The notes beneath the pieces were generated by a model, which saw only the letters and a list, made by a program, of their open reading frames with translations, was not told where the DNA came from and did no database searches. Positions 54,446-63,996 of a stretch of DNA of 64,000 bases are shown piece after piece. This DNA is from Ruegeria atlantica (GTDB taxonomy: Bacteria > Pseudomonadota > Alphaproteobacteria > Rhodobacterales > Rhodobacteraceae). Location: NCBI RefSeq assembly GCF_013032455.1, contig NZ_WQCF01000001.1:186001-250000 (forward strand), read 5' to 3'. Both the position numbers and the translations under genes were made by a program. Numbering within the stretch: position 1 is the first letter of the stretch; each line of letters opens with the position of its first letter.

Positions 54446-54478
54446 GGCCGCCCGTCACACCCGTCGGGCGGCCTTTTT
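54446..54478 (+). terminator. Terminator after the mechanosensitive channel gene
   Basis: GGCCGCCCG and CGGGCGGCC pair perfectly (loop about 10), then TTTTTCT. Confidence 0.85.
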
Positions 54479-54589
54479 CTGGTCAGATGGCCACAGGAAA
54501 GCGTCTGACCCCGGTCTTAACCCTTTCCACCAGCGCGCCCTTGCCCTAAAAGGCGCGCAATCTCGGCCCACTTGGACACAGGACAGAAG

Positions 54590-56749
54590 ATGCAAGAGCC
54601 CGCAATCACACCCGATCTGATCGCCGCACACGGGCTCAAGCCCGACGAATACGACATGATCCTCGAGATCATCGGGCGTGAGCCGACCTTCACCGAGCTT
54701 GGCATCTTTTCGGCCATGTGGAACGAGCACTGTTCCTACAAGTCATCCAAGAAGTGGCTGCGTACCCTGCCCACCTCGGGGCCTCAGGTGATCTGCGGAC
54801 CGGGTGAGAACGCGGGTGTGGTCGATATCGGTGACGGTCAGGCCGTGGTCTTCAAGATGGAAAGCCACAACCACCCGTCCTACATCGAACCCTATCAGGG
54901 CGCGGCGACCGGCGTGGGTGGTATCCTGCGCGACGTCTTCACCATGGGCGCGCGTCCGATTGCCTCGATGAATGCTCTGTCGTTCGGAGAGCCCGGCCAC
55001 CACAAGACCCGCCAGTTGGTCAACGGCGTGGTCGAAGGCATTGGCGGCTATGGCAACTGTTTTGGCGTGCCCTGCGTCGGTGGCGAGGTTCGCTTTCACC
55101 CGGCCTATAACGGCAACTGCCTTGTAAACGCCTTCGCCGCTGGTCTGGCCGACAGCGACAAGATTTTCTACTCGGCGGCTTCGGGCGTCGGGATGCCGGT
55201 CGTTTACCTAGGCGCAAAAACCGGCCGTGATGGCGTCGGCGGTGCGACCATGGCCTCGGCTGAATTCGATGATACCATCGAGGAAAAACGCCCAACCGTT
55301 CAGGTCGGCGACCCCTTCACCGAAAAGCGCCTGATGGAGGCGACGCTGGAGCTGATGCAAACCGGAGCCGTGATCTCGATTCAGGATATGGGTGCTGCTG
55401 GCCTGACCTGCTCCGCGGTGGAAATGGGCGACAAAGGTGGTCTGGGTGTCCGCCTTGATCTGGAAAACGTTCCGCAGCGCGAAGAGAACATGACCGCCTA
55501 TGAGATGATGCTGTCGGAATCTCAGGAACGTATGCTGATGGTGCTCAAGCCCCAGCTCGAAGCTGAGGCCCGCGCTGTGTTCGAGAAGTGGGACCTGGAC
55601 TTTGCCATCGTAGGAGAAACGATTGCCGAAGACCGTTTCCTGATCGTCCACAATGGCGAAGTTAAAGCCGACCTCGTTCTGTCGAAACTGTCTTCGACCG
55701 CACCGGAATACGACCGCCCGTGGGTGGCGACACCCGAGGCAGAAGAACTGGCAGAAGTGCCTCAGATCGATCCGATCGACGGTCTGCGCGCTCTGCTTGC
55801 CTCACCCAATTATGCGGGTAAACAGTGGGTCTATGAACAGTATGACACCATGGTTATGGCAGACACCGCGCGCACGCCGGGTTTGGGTGCTGGCATGGTT
55901 CGCGTGCACGGCACCGATAAAGCACTGGCTTTCACTAGCGATGTGACCCCGCGCTATGTGCGTGCCAACCCGGTAGAGGGCGGCAAGCAGGCGGTGGCCG
56001 AAGCCTACCGCAACCTGACTTCTGTCGGGGCTAAGCCGCTGGCAACTACCGACAATCTGAACTTCGGCAACCCCGAAAAGCCTGAGATCATGGGCCAGTT
56101 TGTCGGCGCCATTCAGGGTATCGGCGAGGCCGTTGCCGCGCTGGACATGCCGATCGTCTCGGGCAACGTCTCGCTGTATAACGAAACAGATGGTCAGGCG
56201 ATCCTACCGACCCCGACCATAGGCGCGGTCGGCCTGCTGTCTCACACCGATGAGATCATTGGCAACGAAGTCCGCGAGGGCCACGTGGCTCTGGTCATCG
56301 GCGAAACCAACGGCCATCTGGGCCAATCCGCCCTTCTGGCTGAGGTCTTCAACCGCGAAGACGGCGACGCACCGCATGTCGATCTGGATGTCGAAAAACG
56401 CAACGGCGAGTTCATTCTTGCCAACCGTGAGATGATCAAAGCCTGTACCGATCTGGGCGACGGTGGCCTTGCGCTGGCCGCGTTCGAACTGGCCGAGGCC
56501 GCAGGCGTGGGTGTTCACCTCGACGATGCTTCGACCGAATTCTTATTCGGGGAAGACCAGGCCCGCTATCTGGTTGCCTGCAACTTCGATCAGGCCGAGG
56601 CATTGATGATTGCGGCCGGTCAGGCCGGCGTTCCGCTGGTCTCGGTCGGCCGTTTCACCGGCGAGACAGTGAAGGTTGGCAATTCCGAGGCTTCGCTGGA
56701 AGAACTGGCTGCAACATTCCGCAACAGCTTTGCCGAGGCCGTTGCCTGA
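54590..56749 (+). CDS. purL: FGAM synthase subunit PurL
   Basis: 719 residues from the ATG at 54590 (AGGACAG upstream). ATP-binding [32 protein letters not shown] [17 protein letters not shown], and the second half with [11 protein letters not shown]. Makes FGAM from FGAR with ammonia from PurQ. First gene of a run that continues with bolA, two small membrane proteins and grxD. Confidence 0.96.
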   Translation: MQEPAITPDLIAAHGLKPDEYDMILEIIGREPTFTELGIFSAMWNEHCSYKSSKKWLRTLPTSGPQVICGPGENAGVVDIGDGQAVVFKMESHNHPSYIEPYQGAATGVGGILRDVFTMGARPIASMNALSFGEPGHHKTRQLVNGVVEGIGGYGNCFGVPCVGGEVRFHPAYNGNCLVNAFAAGLADSDKIFYSAASGVGMPVVYLGAKTGRDGVGGATMASAEFDDTIEEKRPTVQVGDPFTEKRLMEATLELMQTGAVISIQDMGAAGLTCSAVEMGDKGGLGVRLDLENVPQREENMTAYEMMLSESQERMLMVLKPQLEAEARAVFEKWDLDFAIVGETIAEDRFLIVHNGEVKADLVLSKLSSTAPEYDRPWVATPEAEELAEVPQIDPIDGLRALLASPNYAGKQWVYEQYDTMVMADTARTPGLGAGMVRVHGTDKALAFTSDVTPRYVRANPVEGGKQAVAEAYRNLTSVGAKPLATTDNLNFGNPEKPEIMGQFVGAIQGIGEAVAALDMPIVSGNVSLYNETDGQAILPTPTIGAVGLLSHTDEIIGNEVREGHVALVIGETNGHLGQSALLAEVFNREDGDAPHVDLDVEKRNGEFILANREMIKACTDLGDGGLALAAFELAEAAGVGVHLDDASTEFLFGEDQARYLVACNFDQAEALMIAAGQAGVPLVSVGRFTGETVKVGNSEASLEELAATFRNSFAEAVA

Positions 56750-56772
56750 TTACAGGTCAAAACCGAATTACG

Positions 56773-56800
56773 AAACCTGCGTCCCGATAGGCGCGGGTTT
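56773..56800 (+). terminator. Probable terminator after purL
   Basis: AAACCTGCG pairs with CGCGGGTTT (one G-U), then TGTCGTTTTC. It may reduce but not abolish read-through into bolA 85 bases later. Confidence 0.55.
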
Positions 56801-56884
56801 TGTCGTTTTCAGACCTCTTTCACACCCTTGCGCGCCCCGGCTTGGCGCTCTACATCTTGGGAAAGACCATCAGGAGTAACCTAC

Positions 56885-57121
56885 ATGCCGATGAGCGCCC
56901 ACGAAATCGAACACCTGCTGCGCGAAGCCTTTCCAGATGCGGAAATTCAGGTCGGCGGGCATGACGGCGTACATATGTCCGCCATGGTCGTGGACGAGAG
57001 CTTTCGCGGGAAAAACCGGGTTCAGCAGCAACGTGCAGTCTATGCAGCGTTGAAAGGCAAGATGGACGGCCCAGACGGAGAGCTTCACGCGCTGGCGTTG
57101 ACTACGAAAGTACCCGAGTAA
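56885..57121 (+). CDS. BolA-family protein
   Basis: 78 residues from the ATG at 56885 (AGGAG 8 bases upstream). MPMSAHEIEHLLREAFPDAE and the His-bearing GGHDGVHMSAMVVDESF are typical BolA. BolA binds CGFS glutaredoxins to share an iron-sulfur cluster. grxD is 509 bases downstream, with two small membrane-protein genes between. Confidence 0.92.
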   Translation: MPMSAHEIEHLLREAFPDAEIQVGGHDGVHMSAMVVDESFRGKNRVQQQRAVYAALKGKMDGPDGELHALALTTKVPE

Positions 57122-57357
57122 TGGATCTAGCAATTGGCATTGCTGGCATTTTGGCAGTGATAATGCTTGTTGCTTTTTTAGCGCGTAGTCGCGCGAAACT
57201 TGATCCGAAACCAAAACGAGGCATTCACCCAGGTCAGGGTGACCAGATGATTAACGCCAGTTACGACTCAGGTGGGCCTGGCGGTGGCCACGGAACAATC
57301 ATTCGTGTACCTAAGGATCCCCAAGAGTATACCAAGGCGATGTCACCCAAGAAATGA
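57121..57357 (+). CDS. Single-pass membrane protein, unknown
   Basis: 78 residues, MDLAIGIAGILAVIMLVAFL then basic RSRAKLDPKPKRG and a Gly-rich segment ending with IRVPKDPQEYTKAMSPKK. One N-terminal helix with a cytoplasmic tail, no family that I recognise. It starts on the last base of bolA (TAATG). Confidence 0.7.
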   Translation: MDLAIGIAGILAVIMLVAFLARSRAKLDPKPKRGIHPGQGDQMINASYDSGGPGGGHGTIIRVPKDPQEYTKAMSPKK

Positions 57358-57644
57358 GTAGCTGGCTGTTTTGGATAGGTGTACTCGCAACATTGATTGT
57401 TGCCGCCGCGCTGATCGAAGCCTATGTGAAACGCAATCGGAAACGTAACCTCGCCGATATGCGTCCGGACCCGGACAAGATCAGCAAAGTCGGCGGCATC
57501 GAAAGATACGGGCTGGATCCGCTGGCGCTGGCGCAGGCCGAACACCGACGGTTGGAGGAAGAAGGATGGTCCTCTGACCCGTCACAGAATGAAACGACCG
57601 CCCCGGATGCGGGTGAAGAGGACAAGCAAGATGAGCGACGTTAA
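57354..57644 (+). CDS. Single-pass membrane protein, unknown
   Basis: 96 residues. MSSWLFWIGVLATLIVAAAL is one helix, then a charged part with GGIERYGLDPLALAQAEHRR and an acidic end rich in Glu, Asp. It overlaps the previous gene by ATGA and the next by 14 bases. No family recognised. It looks like a partner of the adjacent small membrane protein. Confidence 0.7.
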   Translation: MSSWLFWIGVLATLIVAAALIEAYVKRNRKRNLADMRPDPDKISKVGGIERYGLDPLALAQAEHRRLEEEGWSSDPSQNETTAPDAGEEDKQDERR

Positions 57645-57993
57645 AACTCAGATCGACGAAACCGTTAAAGCCAACGACGTGGTGCTGTACATGAAGGGTA
57701 CTAAGGAAATGCCGCAGTGCGGGTTTTCATCCCGTGTGGCAAGCGTTTTGAACTATATGGGTGTCGAATACACTGATGTGAATGTTCTGGCCGATGACGA
57801 TATCCGCCAGGGCATCAAGGACTATTCCGATTGGCCGACTGTTCCCCAGCTCTACGTCAAAGGCGAGTTTGTCGGTGGCTGCGACATCATCACTGAGATG
57901 ACCTTGTCGGGCGAACTGGACACACTGTTTGACGAAAACAAAGTCGGCTACAACAAGGATGCAGCCGACAAAATTCGCGAAGCGAACGCCTGA
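57631..57993 (+). CDS. grxD: Monothiol CGFS glutaredoxin (Grx4 type)
   Basis: 120 residues from the ATG at 57631. KGTKEMPQCGFSSRVASVL has the CGFS active site that with glutathione holds a shared [2Fe-2S] cluster. The WPTVPQLYVKGEFVGGCDI block binds glutathione. Acts in iron-sulfur trafficking with BolA, whose gene is in the same run. Confidence 0.96.
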   Translation: MSDVKTQIDETVKANDVVLYMKGTKEMPQCGFSSRVASVLNYMGVEYTDVNVLADDDIRQGIKDYSDWPTVPQLYVKGEFVGGCDIITEMTLSGELDTLFDENKVGYNKDAADKIREANA

Positions 57994-58347
57994 TCAGCGG
58001 CTGACGCAGCTGTCTAAAATAATCTGCTCACTGGCGGCATCTTCACCTGCCGCCAGATAGCTTACCGTCGCGTCCCAACCTTTGGAACGTAGGAAATACG
58101 TCCCTTCCCCACCACTGGATTCATAGCGAATACCAGAGCCACTTTCGACCTGACGCAGCGTGACCAACTGATTATCCACCATCATCGCAGCAGCACTGGA
58201 TCCGTCCGATCCATTAAAATAGGCGATTTGCAGTGGAGCGTCATTCTGGCAAATGAAAGTAACCGGCAGGATGTCAATTTCAGCCAACGCCGCGCCGCCG
58301 ACCAATGCCAGAACTGCGGCACAGGCAAGCGATTTCACTGCCTTCAT
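57994..58347 (-). CDS. MliC-family lysozyme inhibitor-like protein
   Basis: 117 residues. Signal peptide (MKAVKSLACAAVLALVGGAA, cleavage after ALA) and a beta-barrel with FICQNDAPLQIAYFNGSD and RYESSGGEGTYFLRSKG, plus two cysteines. MliC proteins protect peptidoglycan from c-type lysozymes. No lipobox Cys, so this one is periplasmic. Overlaps zapA by ATGA. Confidence 0.82.
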   Translation of the reverse strand: MKAVKSLACAAVLALVGGAALAEIDILPVTFICQNDAPLQIAYFNGSDGSSAAAMMVDNQLVTLRQVESGSGIRYESSGGEGTYFLRSKGWDATVSYLAAGEDAASEQIILDSCVSR

Positions 58348-58739
58348 CGCGCAGACCTTTCTTCAACCACAGAAGCCAAGGCCTCAGCCCGCGCAGCCAA
58401 TTCCGCCAGGGTATCTGTAACCGAAGGTGGCACCACGGCAACTTCGATCCGCTCCGGCTCGGGCTGCGGCATATTTCTAAGGGTATGCAGTTCGGCTTCA
58501 ACCTCGGCAAGTTTCGCCTCCAGCGCCATGATCCGATCTTCAGTACCAGCCGCCTTGTCGGCCAGCATCAGACCGGCCATTAACAGCATCCGCGACTCCG
58601 GCATCCGGCCGATTTGATCGGAAAGCACTTGCGCCTCGTCATCCAGCATCTTGGCGGCCGAGTGCAGGAACGTCTCTTCCCCCTCCTGACACGAGACGTC
58701 AAACCCGCGCCCGCCGATTTGAATGGTCACTTCGGGCAT
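58344..58739 (-). CDS. zapA: Cell division protein ZapA
   Basis: 131 residues: N-terminal globular part (MPEVTIQIGGRGFDVSCQEG), then a long coiled-coil helix with MLLMAGLMLADKA. Binds FtsZ and bundles filaments. The extended acidic C-terminus (about 90-131) is longer than in E. coli. Overlaps the coiled-coil gene by one base (TAATG). Confidence 0.92.
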   Translation of the reverse strand: MPEVTIQIGGRGFDVSCQEGEETFLHSAAKMLDDEAQVLSDQIGRMPESRMLLMAGLMLADKAAGTEDRIMALEAKLAEVEAELHTLRNMPQPEPERIEVAVVPPSVTDTLAELAARAEALASVVEERSAR

Positions 58740-59536
58740 TATTCAACCTCTCCTTCCGCCAGTTTCGCCTTGGATAGCAAGGGTTCCAGTCGAGCCAGCA
58801 CTGCATGCGCCTCGGCCGCGTCCGTTGCCTGAGCGGCGCGTGTCGCCTCAAGCTCTGCCACAGTGGCACGGTTCAGCAGTTCAGCATCTGAAATTCCTTC
58901 TGCAGCCGCCGCCCGCAGTTCATCCACGGATTGACGCAACTGCTCATTAGCCTTGCGCATCCGTTGCAAATCATCATCCAAACGTGACATCGCAGCCCCA
59001 TGGCTAGAGCGTTCAGCGCGCAACATATCCAGTTCGGCGCTCAACTCTGCCACACGCTCACTGTCAGCCAATTCTGATCGCAGACGCATGTTTTCCGCTT
59101 GAATGTCCTGCGCTGAAGCAACTGCAGCCGACAGTTGAGCATTCTCGGCTTTTAGTGCCTCAAGCTCGTCCTGGTTTTCCAGAGCTTCCTTGGCTGCTGC
59201 CAATTCGGCACGCGCGGCTTCCACGGAAGCTAGCCGGGCGTTGGCTTCGGCTAATTGTTCGCGCAGCGAACCTTTTTCAGGATCGTCCACAGGCGCCGTC
59301 CGCAGGCTTTCCATATCAACGCGCATTGCGCTGACTTCCTGTTCGTGACGATCCTTCAATGCTTTCAGGCGCTCTTCCAATTGTGCATTGGCGACGCGTT
59401 CGTCATCCAGCGCGGCACGCAATGCGTCGTCTGCACCCCCGCCGACCGGAGCAGTATCCCTCAGCGCTTCCACGCTGGTCCCGATCCGATCCATTGCGGC
59501 AACGATACGGCGCTGTAATTCTTCGATCTGGCTCAT
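58739..59536 (-). CDS. ZauP-like coiled-coil protein
   Basis: 265 residues, nearly all helical heptads from about 45 to 240, rich in Ala, Glu, Leu and Arg (LREQLAEANARLASVEAARA). No signal peptide. The coiled-coil gene directly upstream of zapA in the same operon matches Caulobacter ZauP, which pairs with ZapA to focus the Z-ring. Assignment by position and composition, as coiled coils give weak sequence signals. Confidence 0.75.
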   Translation of the reverse strand: MSQIEELQRRIVAAMDRIGTSVEALRDTAPVGGGADDALRAALDDERVANAQLEERLKALKDRHEQEVSAMRVDMESLRTAPVDDPEKGSLREQLAEANARLASVEAARAELAAAKEALENQDELEALKAENAQLSAAVASAQDIQAENMRLRSELADSERVAELSAELDMLRAERSSHGAAMSRLDDDLQRMRKANEQLRQSVDELRAAAAEGISDAELLNRATVAELEATRAAQATDAAEAHAVLARLEPLLSKAKLAEGEVE

Positions 59537-59772
59537 GCCCCTGCCACCTCTTTATCAAGGTTCGTTCGTTTCCCGGCTTTGTCCGAATCAACATAGCCCG
59601 GGTCTTGGCCTAGTCTAACCCAACGGGACGGAAAATACCCACTGTTTGCTTTCAACAACTTGGGCTGTTTTCTTGATCCAGTAAACCGCTGATACGCCCG
59701 GTTCTGCTTGCACTTTGGGGGGTGGATGGTATTGAGCCCGCAATCTGCTTGTAATCCAAAGGAACAACGCCC

Positions 59773-61797
59773 GTGGACCTGACTGCGCTGCGCAATGCCA
59801 ACCCCGAACACTGGGACAAGGCTGCGGCCATCCGCACCCTGACCCTTGACGCCGTCGCCGCCGCCAATTCCGGCCATTCCGGTATGCCGATGGGCATGGC
59901 CGACGTTGCAACAGTGCTGTTCGAAAAGCACCTGAAATTCGACGCCTCGGCCCCGAACTGGCCCGACCGCGACCGGTTCATCCTGTCGGCGGGTCACGGC
60001 TCGATGCTGATCTATTCTCTGCTCTATCTGACCGGCCACTCCGATGTCACGCTGGACGAGATCAAGAACTTCCGTCAATTGGGCGCAAAAACCGCAGGCC
60101 ACCCAGAAAATTTCCTGGTCGAAGGGATTGAAACCACCACCGGCCCGCTGGGTCAGGGCATCTCGAACGCTGTGGGCTTTGCCATGGCCGAGGAAATTCA
60201 GCGCGCGCATTATGGCAAGAAGGTCGTGGATCACTACACCTACGTAATCGCGGGCGACGGTTGCCTTATGGAAGGCGTCAGCCAAGAAGCAATCACCCTG
60301 GCCGGCCGTCATGAGCTGAGCAAACTGATTGTTTTCTGGGACAACAACAACATCACCATCGACGGCACCGTCGATATGGCTGACCGCACCGATCAGGTGC
60401 GCCGTTTTGCAGCCTCGGGCTGGCATGTCATCGAAATCGATGGCCATGATCCCCAGGCCATCGACGCTGCCATCGTTCAGGCGAAAAAGTCCAACAAGCC
60501 AACCATGATTGCTTGCGAGAGCCACATCGCCCTGGGTCACGCGGCGCAGGACACTTCGAAGGGTCACGGCGCTCTTACCGATCAGGAGCAGTTGAAGGCG
60601 GCAAAAGAAGGCTATGGCTGGCCGCATGACGCGTTTGAAATCCCCGCGAATGTTAAATCCGCATGGGAAGCCATCGGTGCCCGTGGAGCAGCCGAGCGCG
60701 CCGCATGGGAAGAGCGTTTCGCGCAAATCTCGGAACGCAAACAGGCCGAGTTCAACCGCGCCTACGCCTTCGAAGCGCCCAAGAAACTGGCCGGTGCTAT
60801 CCGCGCGTTCAAGAAACAGGCCTCGGAGGATCAACCGAAACTGGCCACCCGCGCCTCGTCTGAAAAGGTTCTGAATGTCGTGAACCCGATCATGACCGAG
60901 ACCGTTGGCGGCTCGGCTGACCTGACTGGTTCGAACAACACAAAATCGGCCGATATGGGTGTGTTCCTGCCGGAAAACCGTAAAGGTCGCTATATCCACT
61001 ACGGTATCCGTGAACATGGCATGGCCGCTGCGATGAACGGTATGGCTCTGCATGGTGGCATACGCCCCTATGGCGGTACCTTCATGGCCTTCACCGACTA
61101 TGCTCGTCCGTCGATGCGTCTGGCTGCGCTGATGAAAGTACCCTCGGTCTTTGTGATGACCCACGACTCGATCGGTCTGGGTGAAGACGGTCCGACTCAC
61201 CAGCCGGTCGAGCATCTGGCGATCTCGCGCGCAACGCCGAACACCTATGTGTTCCGCCCCGCCGACACGGTTGAGACCGCCGAGGCCTGGGAACTGGCGC
61301 TGACCTTCAAAGACAGCCCTTCGGTCCTGTCGCTGACCCGTCAGGGCGTTCCGACCGTGCGAACTGAACACAAAACCAAGAACCTGACCGCGCAAGGTGC
61401 TTATGTGCTGGCTGATGCCGAAGGCAAACGTCAGGCCATCCTGATCGCCACCGGCTCTGAAGTTTCGCTGGCGATGGAAGCCAAGGCAATGCTCGAGGCC
61501 GAAGGCATCGGTACACGTGTCGTATCCATGCCCTGCATGGAACTGTTCGCACAGCAGGACGAAGCATACCGCAAACGCGTCCTTCCCGGTGGCCCAGTCC
61601 GCGTCGGGATCGAAGCTGCCGTGCGCGCCGGTGGCTGGGATCGCTGGCTTCTGGGTGAGCGTGGCCGCGAAGCCAAGGCTGGCTTCATCGGCATGTCGGG
61701 CTTTGGCGCGTCTGCTCCGGCAGGTGAGCTGTACAAGCATTTCGGCATCACCGCCGAGGCGACGGTTGCCAAGGTCAAGGAACTGCTGGGCCTGTAA
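59773..61797 (+). CDS. tkt: Transketolase
   Basis: 674 residues from a GTG at 59773. [14 protein letters not shown], the thiamin diphosphate block [18 protein letters not shown], and [14 protein letters not shown]. Non-oxidative pentose phosphate reactions in the cytoplasm. Followed by a terminator shared with the convergent DUF808 gene, and 1.2 kb from gap. Confidence 0.96.
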   Translation: MDLTALRNANPEHWDKAAAIRTLTLDAVAAANSGHSGMPMGMADVATVLFEKHLKFDASAPNWPDRDRFILSAGHGSMLIYSLLYLTGHSDVTLDEIKNFRQLGAKTAGHPENFLVEGIETTTGPLGQGISNAVGFAMAEEIQRAHYGKKVVDHYTYVIAGDGCLMEGVSQEAITLAGRHELSKLIVFWDNNNITIDGTVDMADRTDQVRRFAASGWHVIEIDGHDPQAIDAAIVQAKKSNKPTMIACESHIALGHAAQDTSKGHGALTDQEQLKAAKEGYGWPHDAFEIPANVKSAWEAIGARGAAERAAWEERFAQISERKQAEFNRAYAFEAPKKLAGAIRAFKKQASEDQPKLATRASSEKVLNVVNPIMTETVGGSADLTGSNNTKSADMGVFLPENRKGRYIHYGIREHGMAAAMNGMALHGGIRPYGGTFMAFTDYARPSMRLAALMKVPSVFVMTHDSIGLGEDGPTHQPVEHLAISRATPNTYVFRPADTVETAEAWELALTFKDSPSVLSLTRQGVPTVRTEHKTKNLTAQGAYVLADAEGKRQAILIATGSEVSLAMEAKAMLEAEGIGTRVVSMPCMELFAQQDEAYRKRVLPGGPVRVGIEAAVRAGGWDRWLLGERGREAKAGFIGMSGFGASAPAGELYKHFGITAEATVAKVKELLGL

Positions 61798-61820
61798 GCC
61801 AATCACAAAGAATAAAGCAA

Positions 61821-61845
61821 AGGGCGGCTTTGGCCGCCCTTTTCC
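61821..61845. terminator. Bidirectional terminator between tkt and DUF808 gene
   Basis: AGGGCGGC-tttg-GCCGCCCT followed by TTTCCTTTT on the plus strand, with an A-rich segment in front for the other direction. Confidence 0.8.
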
Positions 61846-61853
61846 TTTTGATT

Positions 61854-62813
61854 TCAGTGTGTTTCCGATTTGTTGAAAAGCGGTAGGATCACTTTGGTTC
61901 CAACGGGGATCAGTACCAATCCCCATACCAATCCGAAGATCCCATCCATCGTGGCCTTAGAGATCCACTCTACTGCGCCGACCCATTGATCGGAAACCGA
62001 ATGACCGATGGCATAGGCCCAGTCGTGGATGTGGTGCCCCAGCCAGCCAAAGCCCAATACCTCCATTCCATGAATGACAATCGACCCACCAACCCATAGC
62101 ATCGCCGCTGTGCCGACAATGGACAGGGTCTTCATCACCGTTGGCATTGCCTTTACCAATCCACGCCCTAAACCGCGCCCGACGGGTGTTGGCGCGTTCT
62201 GCGCCAGATACAGCCCCACGTCATCCATCTTCACTATCAGCGCGACCGATCCATAAACCGCAACTGTTACACCGATGCCCACGACCGCCAGCGTCGCGGC
62301 CTGCATCCACAGATTGGGGGCCTCGATGGCCGCCAGCGCAATGGTCATGATCTCGGCCGACAGGATGAAATCGGTCTTGATCGCTCCCCTGACCTTCTGC
62401 TCCTCCAGATGACCAGGGTCGCGCACGTTCATGTCTTCTTCGATTGCGTGGCTGCCATGTGGAAAGAGGACGTGGAATATCTTCTCAGCCCCTTCAAAAC
62501 ATAAGTATGACCCGCCCAACATCAGCAGCGGCGTGATCAGCCACGGAGCGAAGTTGGCCAGCAACAAAGCCACCGGCAGCAGCAACACAATCTTGTTGAA
62601 CACCGAACCTCGCGCAATACGCCAGATGATCGGCAGTTCGCGCGCCGGCGCAAAGCCCTGAACGTATTTAGGAGTAACCGCCGCATCGTCGATAATCACA
62701 CCCGCCGTTTTTGCCCCGGCCTTTCCTGCCGCCGCAACGACATCGTCCACCGACGACGCCGCGACCTTGGCAATCCCCGCCACATCATCCAAAAGGGCCA
62801 AAAGACCGCTCAT
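61854..62813 (-). CDS. DUF808 family membrane protein (YedI-like)
   Basis: 319 residues. The N-terminus MSGLLALLDDVAGIAKVAAS and VDDVVAAAGKAGAKTAGVII are the DUF808 signature; about six to seven helices follow with LMLGGSYLCFEGAEKIFH. Function unknown. Confidence 0.88.
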   Translation of the reverse strand: MSGLLALLDDVAGIAKVAASSVDDVVAAAGKAGAKTAGVIIDDAAVTPKYVQGFAPARELPIIWRIARGSVFNKIVLLLPVALLLANFAPWLITPLLMLGGSYLCFEGAEKIFHVLFPHGSHAIEEDMNVRDPGHLEEQKVRGAIKTDFILSAEIMTIALAAIEAPNLWMQAATLAVVGIGVTVAVYGSVALIVKMDDVGLYLAQNAPTPVGRGLGRGLVKAMPTVMKTLSIVGTAAMLWVGGSIVIHGMEVLGFGWLGHHIHDWAYAIGHSVSDQWVGAVEWISKATMDGIFGLVWGLVLIPVGTKVILPLFNKSETH

Positions 62814-62864
62814 TGCGCTTCCTTTCCTGTCACCTGCCGCATCCGGACCCTACCCGATCTCACG

Positions 62865-62907
62865 GCTAGCGCAAGCGTTAGCGCAATCGCGTTAGGTTTG
62901 CGCTAAC
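62865..62907. promoter_or_regulatory. Three TTAGCGCAA-type operators upstream of gap
   Basis: GCTAGCGCAAGC (62865), GTTAGCGCAATC (62877) and GTTTGCGCTAAC (62896) are three 12-mers in 43 bases. Each is an imperfect form of GTTAGCGCTAAC, the palindrome I recall for the LacI-type central carbon regulator CceR in Rhodobacter. Confidence 0.55.
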
Positions 62908-62994
62908 ACCTTAAAAATATGCCGCTTTTGCTCTTTTGAGATTGCGGATTCACCGCTATATGGCCTGCAACGCAAGCGCATCTGGAGACGTCAT

Positions 62995-63996
62995 ATGACC
63001 ATCAAGGTCGGTATCAATGGTTTTGGCCGCATTGGCCGCTGCACCCTATCGCACATTGCTGCGTCAGGCCGTAACGACATCGAAGTGATCAAAGTTAACG
63101 CGACCGGCCCGCTAGAGACCTCGGCGCACCTGTTGAAATATGACAGCGTCCACGGTCGTTTTCCGCGCGATGTGACCATTAACGGCAACACCATGGATCT
63201 GGGCCGCGGCCCGATGGAGATGTTCTCGACCTACGACATGAACGAACTGGACTGGGAAGGCTGCGACGTCGTTCTGGAATGCACCGGTAAGTTCAATGAC
63301 GGCATCAAGGCGAAAACTCACTTAGAGCGAGGTGCCAGCAAGGTTCTTCTGTCCGCACCTGGCAAGAATGTTGACAAGACCATCGTGTTCGGAGTGAACC
63401 ACAACACTCTGACAGCAAACGACAACATGGTCTCGAACGGCTCCTGCACCACCAACTGCCTCGCTCCGCTTGCCAAGGTTCTGGACGAAGGTATCGGCAT
63501 CGAAAACGGCATCATGACTACGATCCACGCCTATACCGGCGATCAGCCGACACTGGACCGTCGTCACAGTGATCTGTACCGCGCCCGCGCCGCCGCCATG
63601 TCGATGATCCCAACTTCAACCGGTGCAGCAAAAGCGCTGGGTGAGGTTCTGCCGAACCTGAAAGGTCGTTTGGACGGCTCTGCGATCCGTGTTCCAACGC
63701 CGAATGTCTCAGCTGTTGACCTGACCTTCCGCGCCTCGCGCGACGTCACAGTAGACGAGGTCAACGAGATTGTCCGCGAAGCCGCACAAGGCCCAATGCA
63801 GCGCGTTCTGGGATATGAGCCCGCACCGCTGGTTTCGACCGATTTCAACCACACCGAAGAAAGCTCGATCTTTGCGCCGGAACAAACTCGCGTTGTTGAT
63901 GGTCGTCTGGTTCGTGTTCTGGCGTGGTACGACAACGAATGGGGCTTCTCGGTTCGCATGGCAGACGTCGCCGTTGCGATGGGCCGCCTTAACTAA
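62995..63996 (+). CDS. gap: Glyceraldehyde-3-phosphate dehydrogenase, type I
   Basis: 333 residues. GINGFGRIGR binds the dinucleotide; the catalytic Cys151 is in NGSCTTNCLAPL. The loop after the second strand reads VIKVNATGPLETSAHLLKYD, without the Asp that binds the NAD ribose in most GAPDH (usually ND-type), which hints at relaxed or NADP use (inference). Preceded by three operator-like sites. Confidence 0.94.
   Translation: MTIKVGINGFGRIGRCTLSHIAASGRNDIEVIKVNATGPLETSAHLLKYDSVHGRFPRDVTINGNTMDLGRGPMEMFSTYDMNELDWEGCDVVLECTGKFNDGIKAKTHLERGASKVLLSAPGKNVDKTIVFGVNHNTLTANDNMVSNGSCTTNCLAPLAKVLDEGIGIENGIMTTIHAYTGDQPTLDRRHSDLYRARAAAMSMIPTSTGAAKALGEVLPNLKGRLDGSAIRVPTPNVSAVDLTFRASRDVTVDEVNEIVREAAQGPMQRVLGYEPAPLVSTDFNHTEESSIFAPEQTRVVDGRLVRVLAWYDNEWGFSVRMADVAVAMGRLN

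Noticed and set aside
59533..61926. A 797-codon open frame antisense to transketolase
   Set aside because: It overlaps tkt, which has every catalytic motif, and the antisense translation shows no recognisable domain. Long antisense frames are common opposite GC-biased genes.
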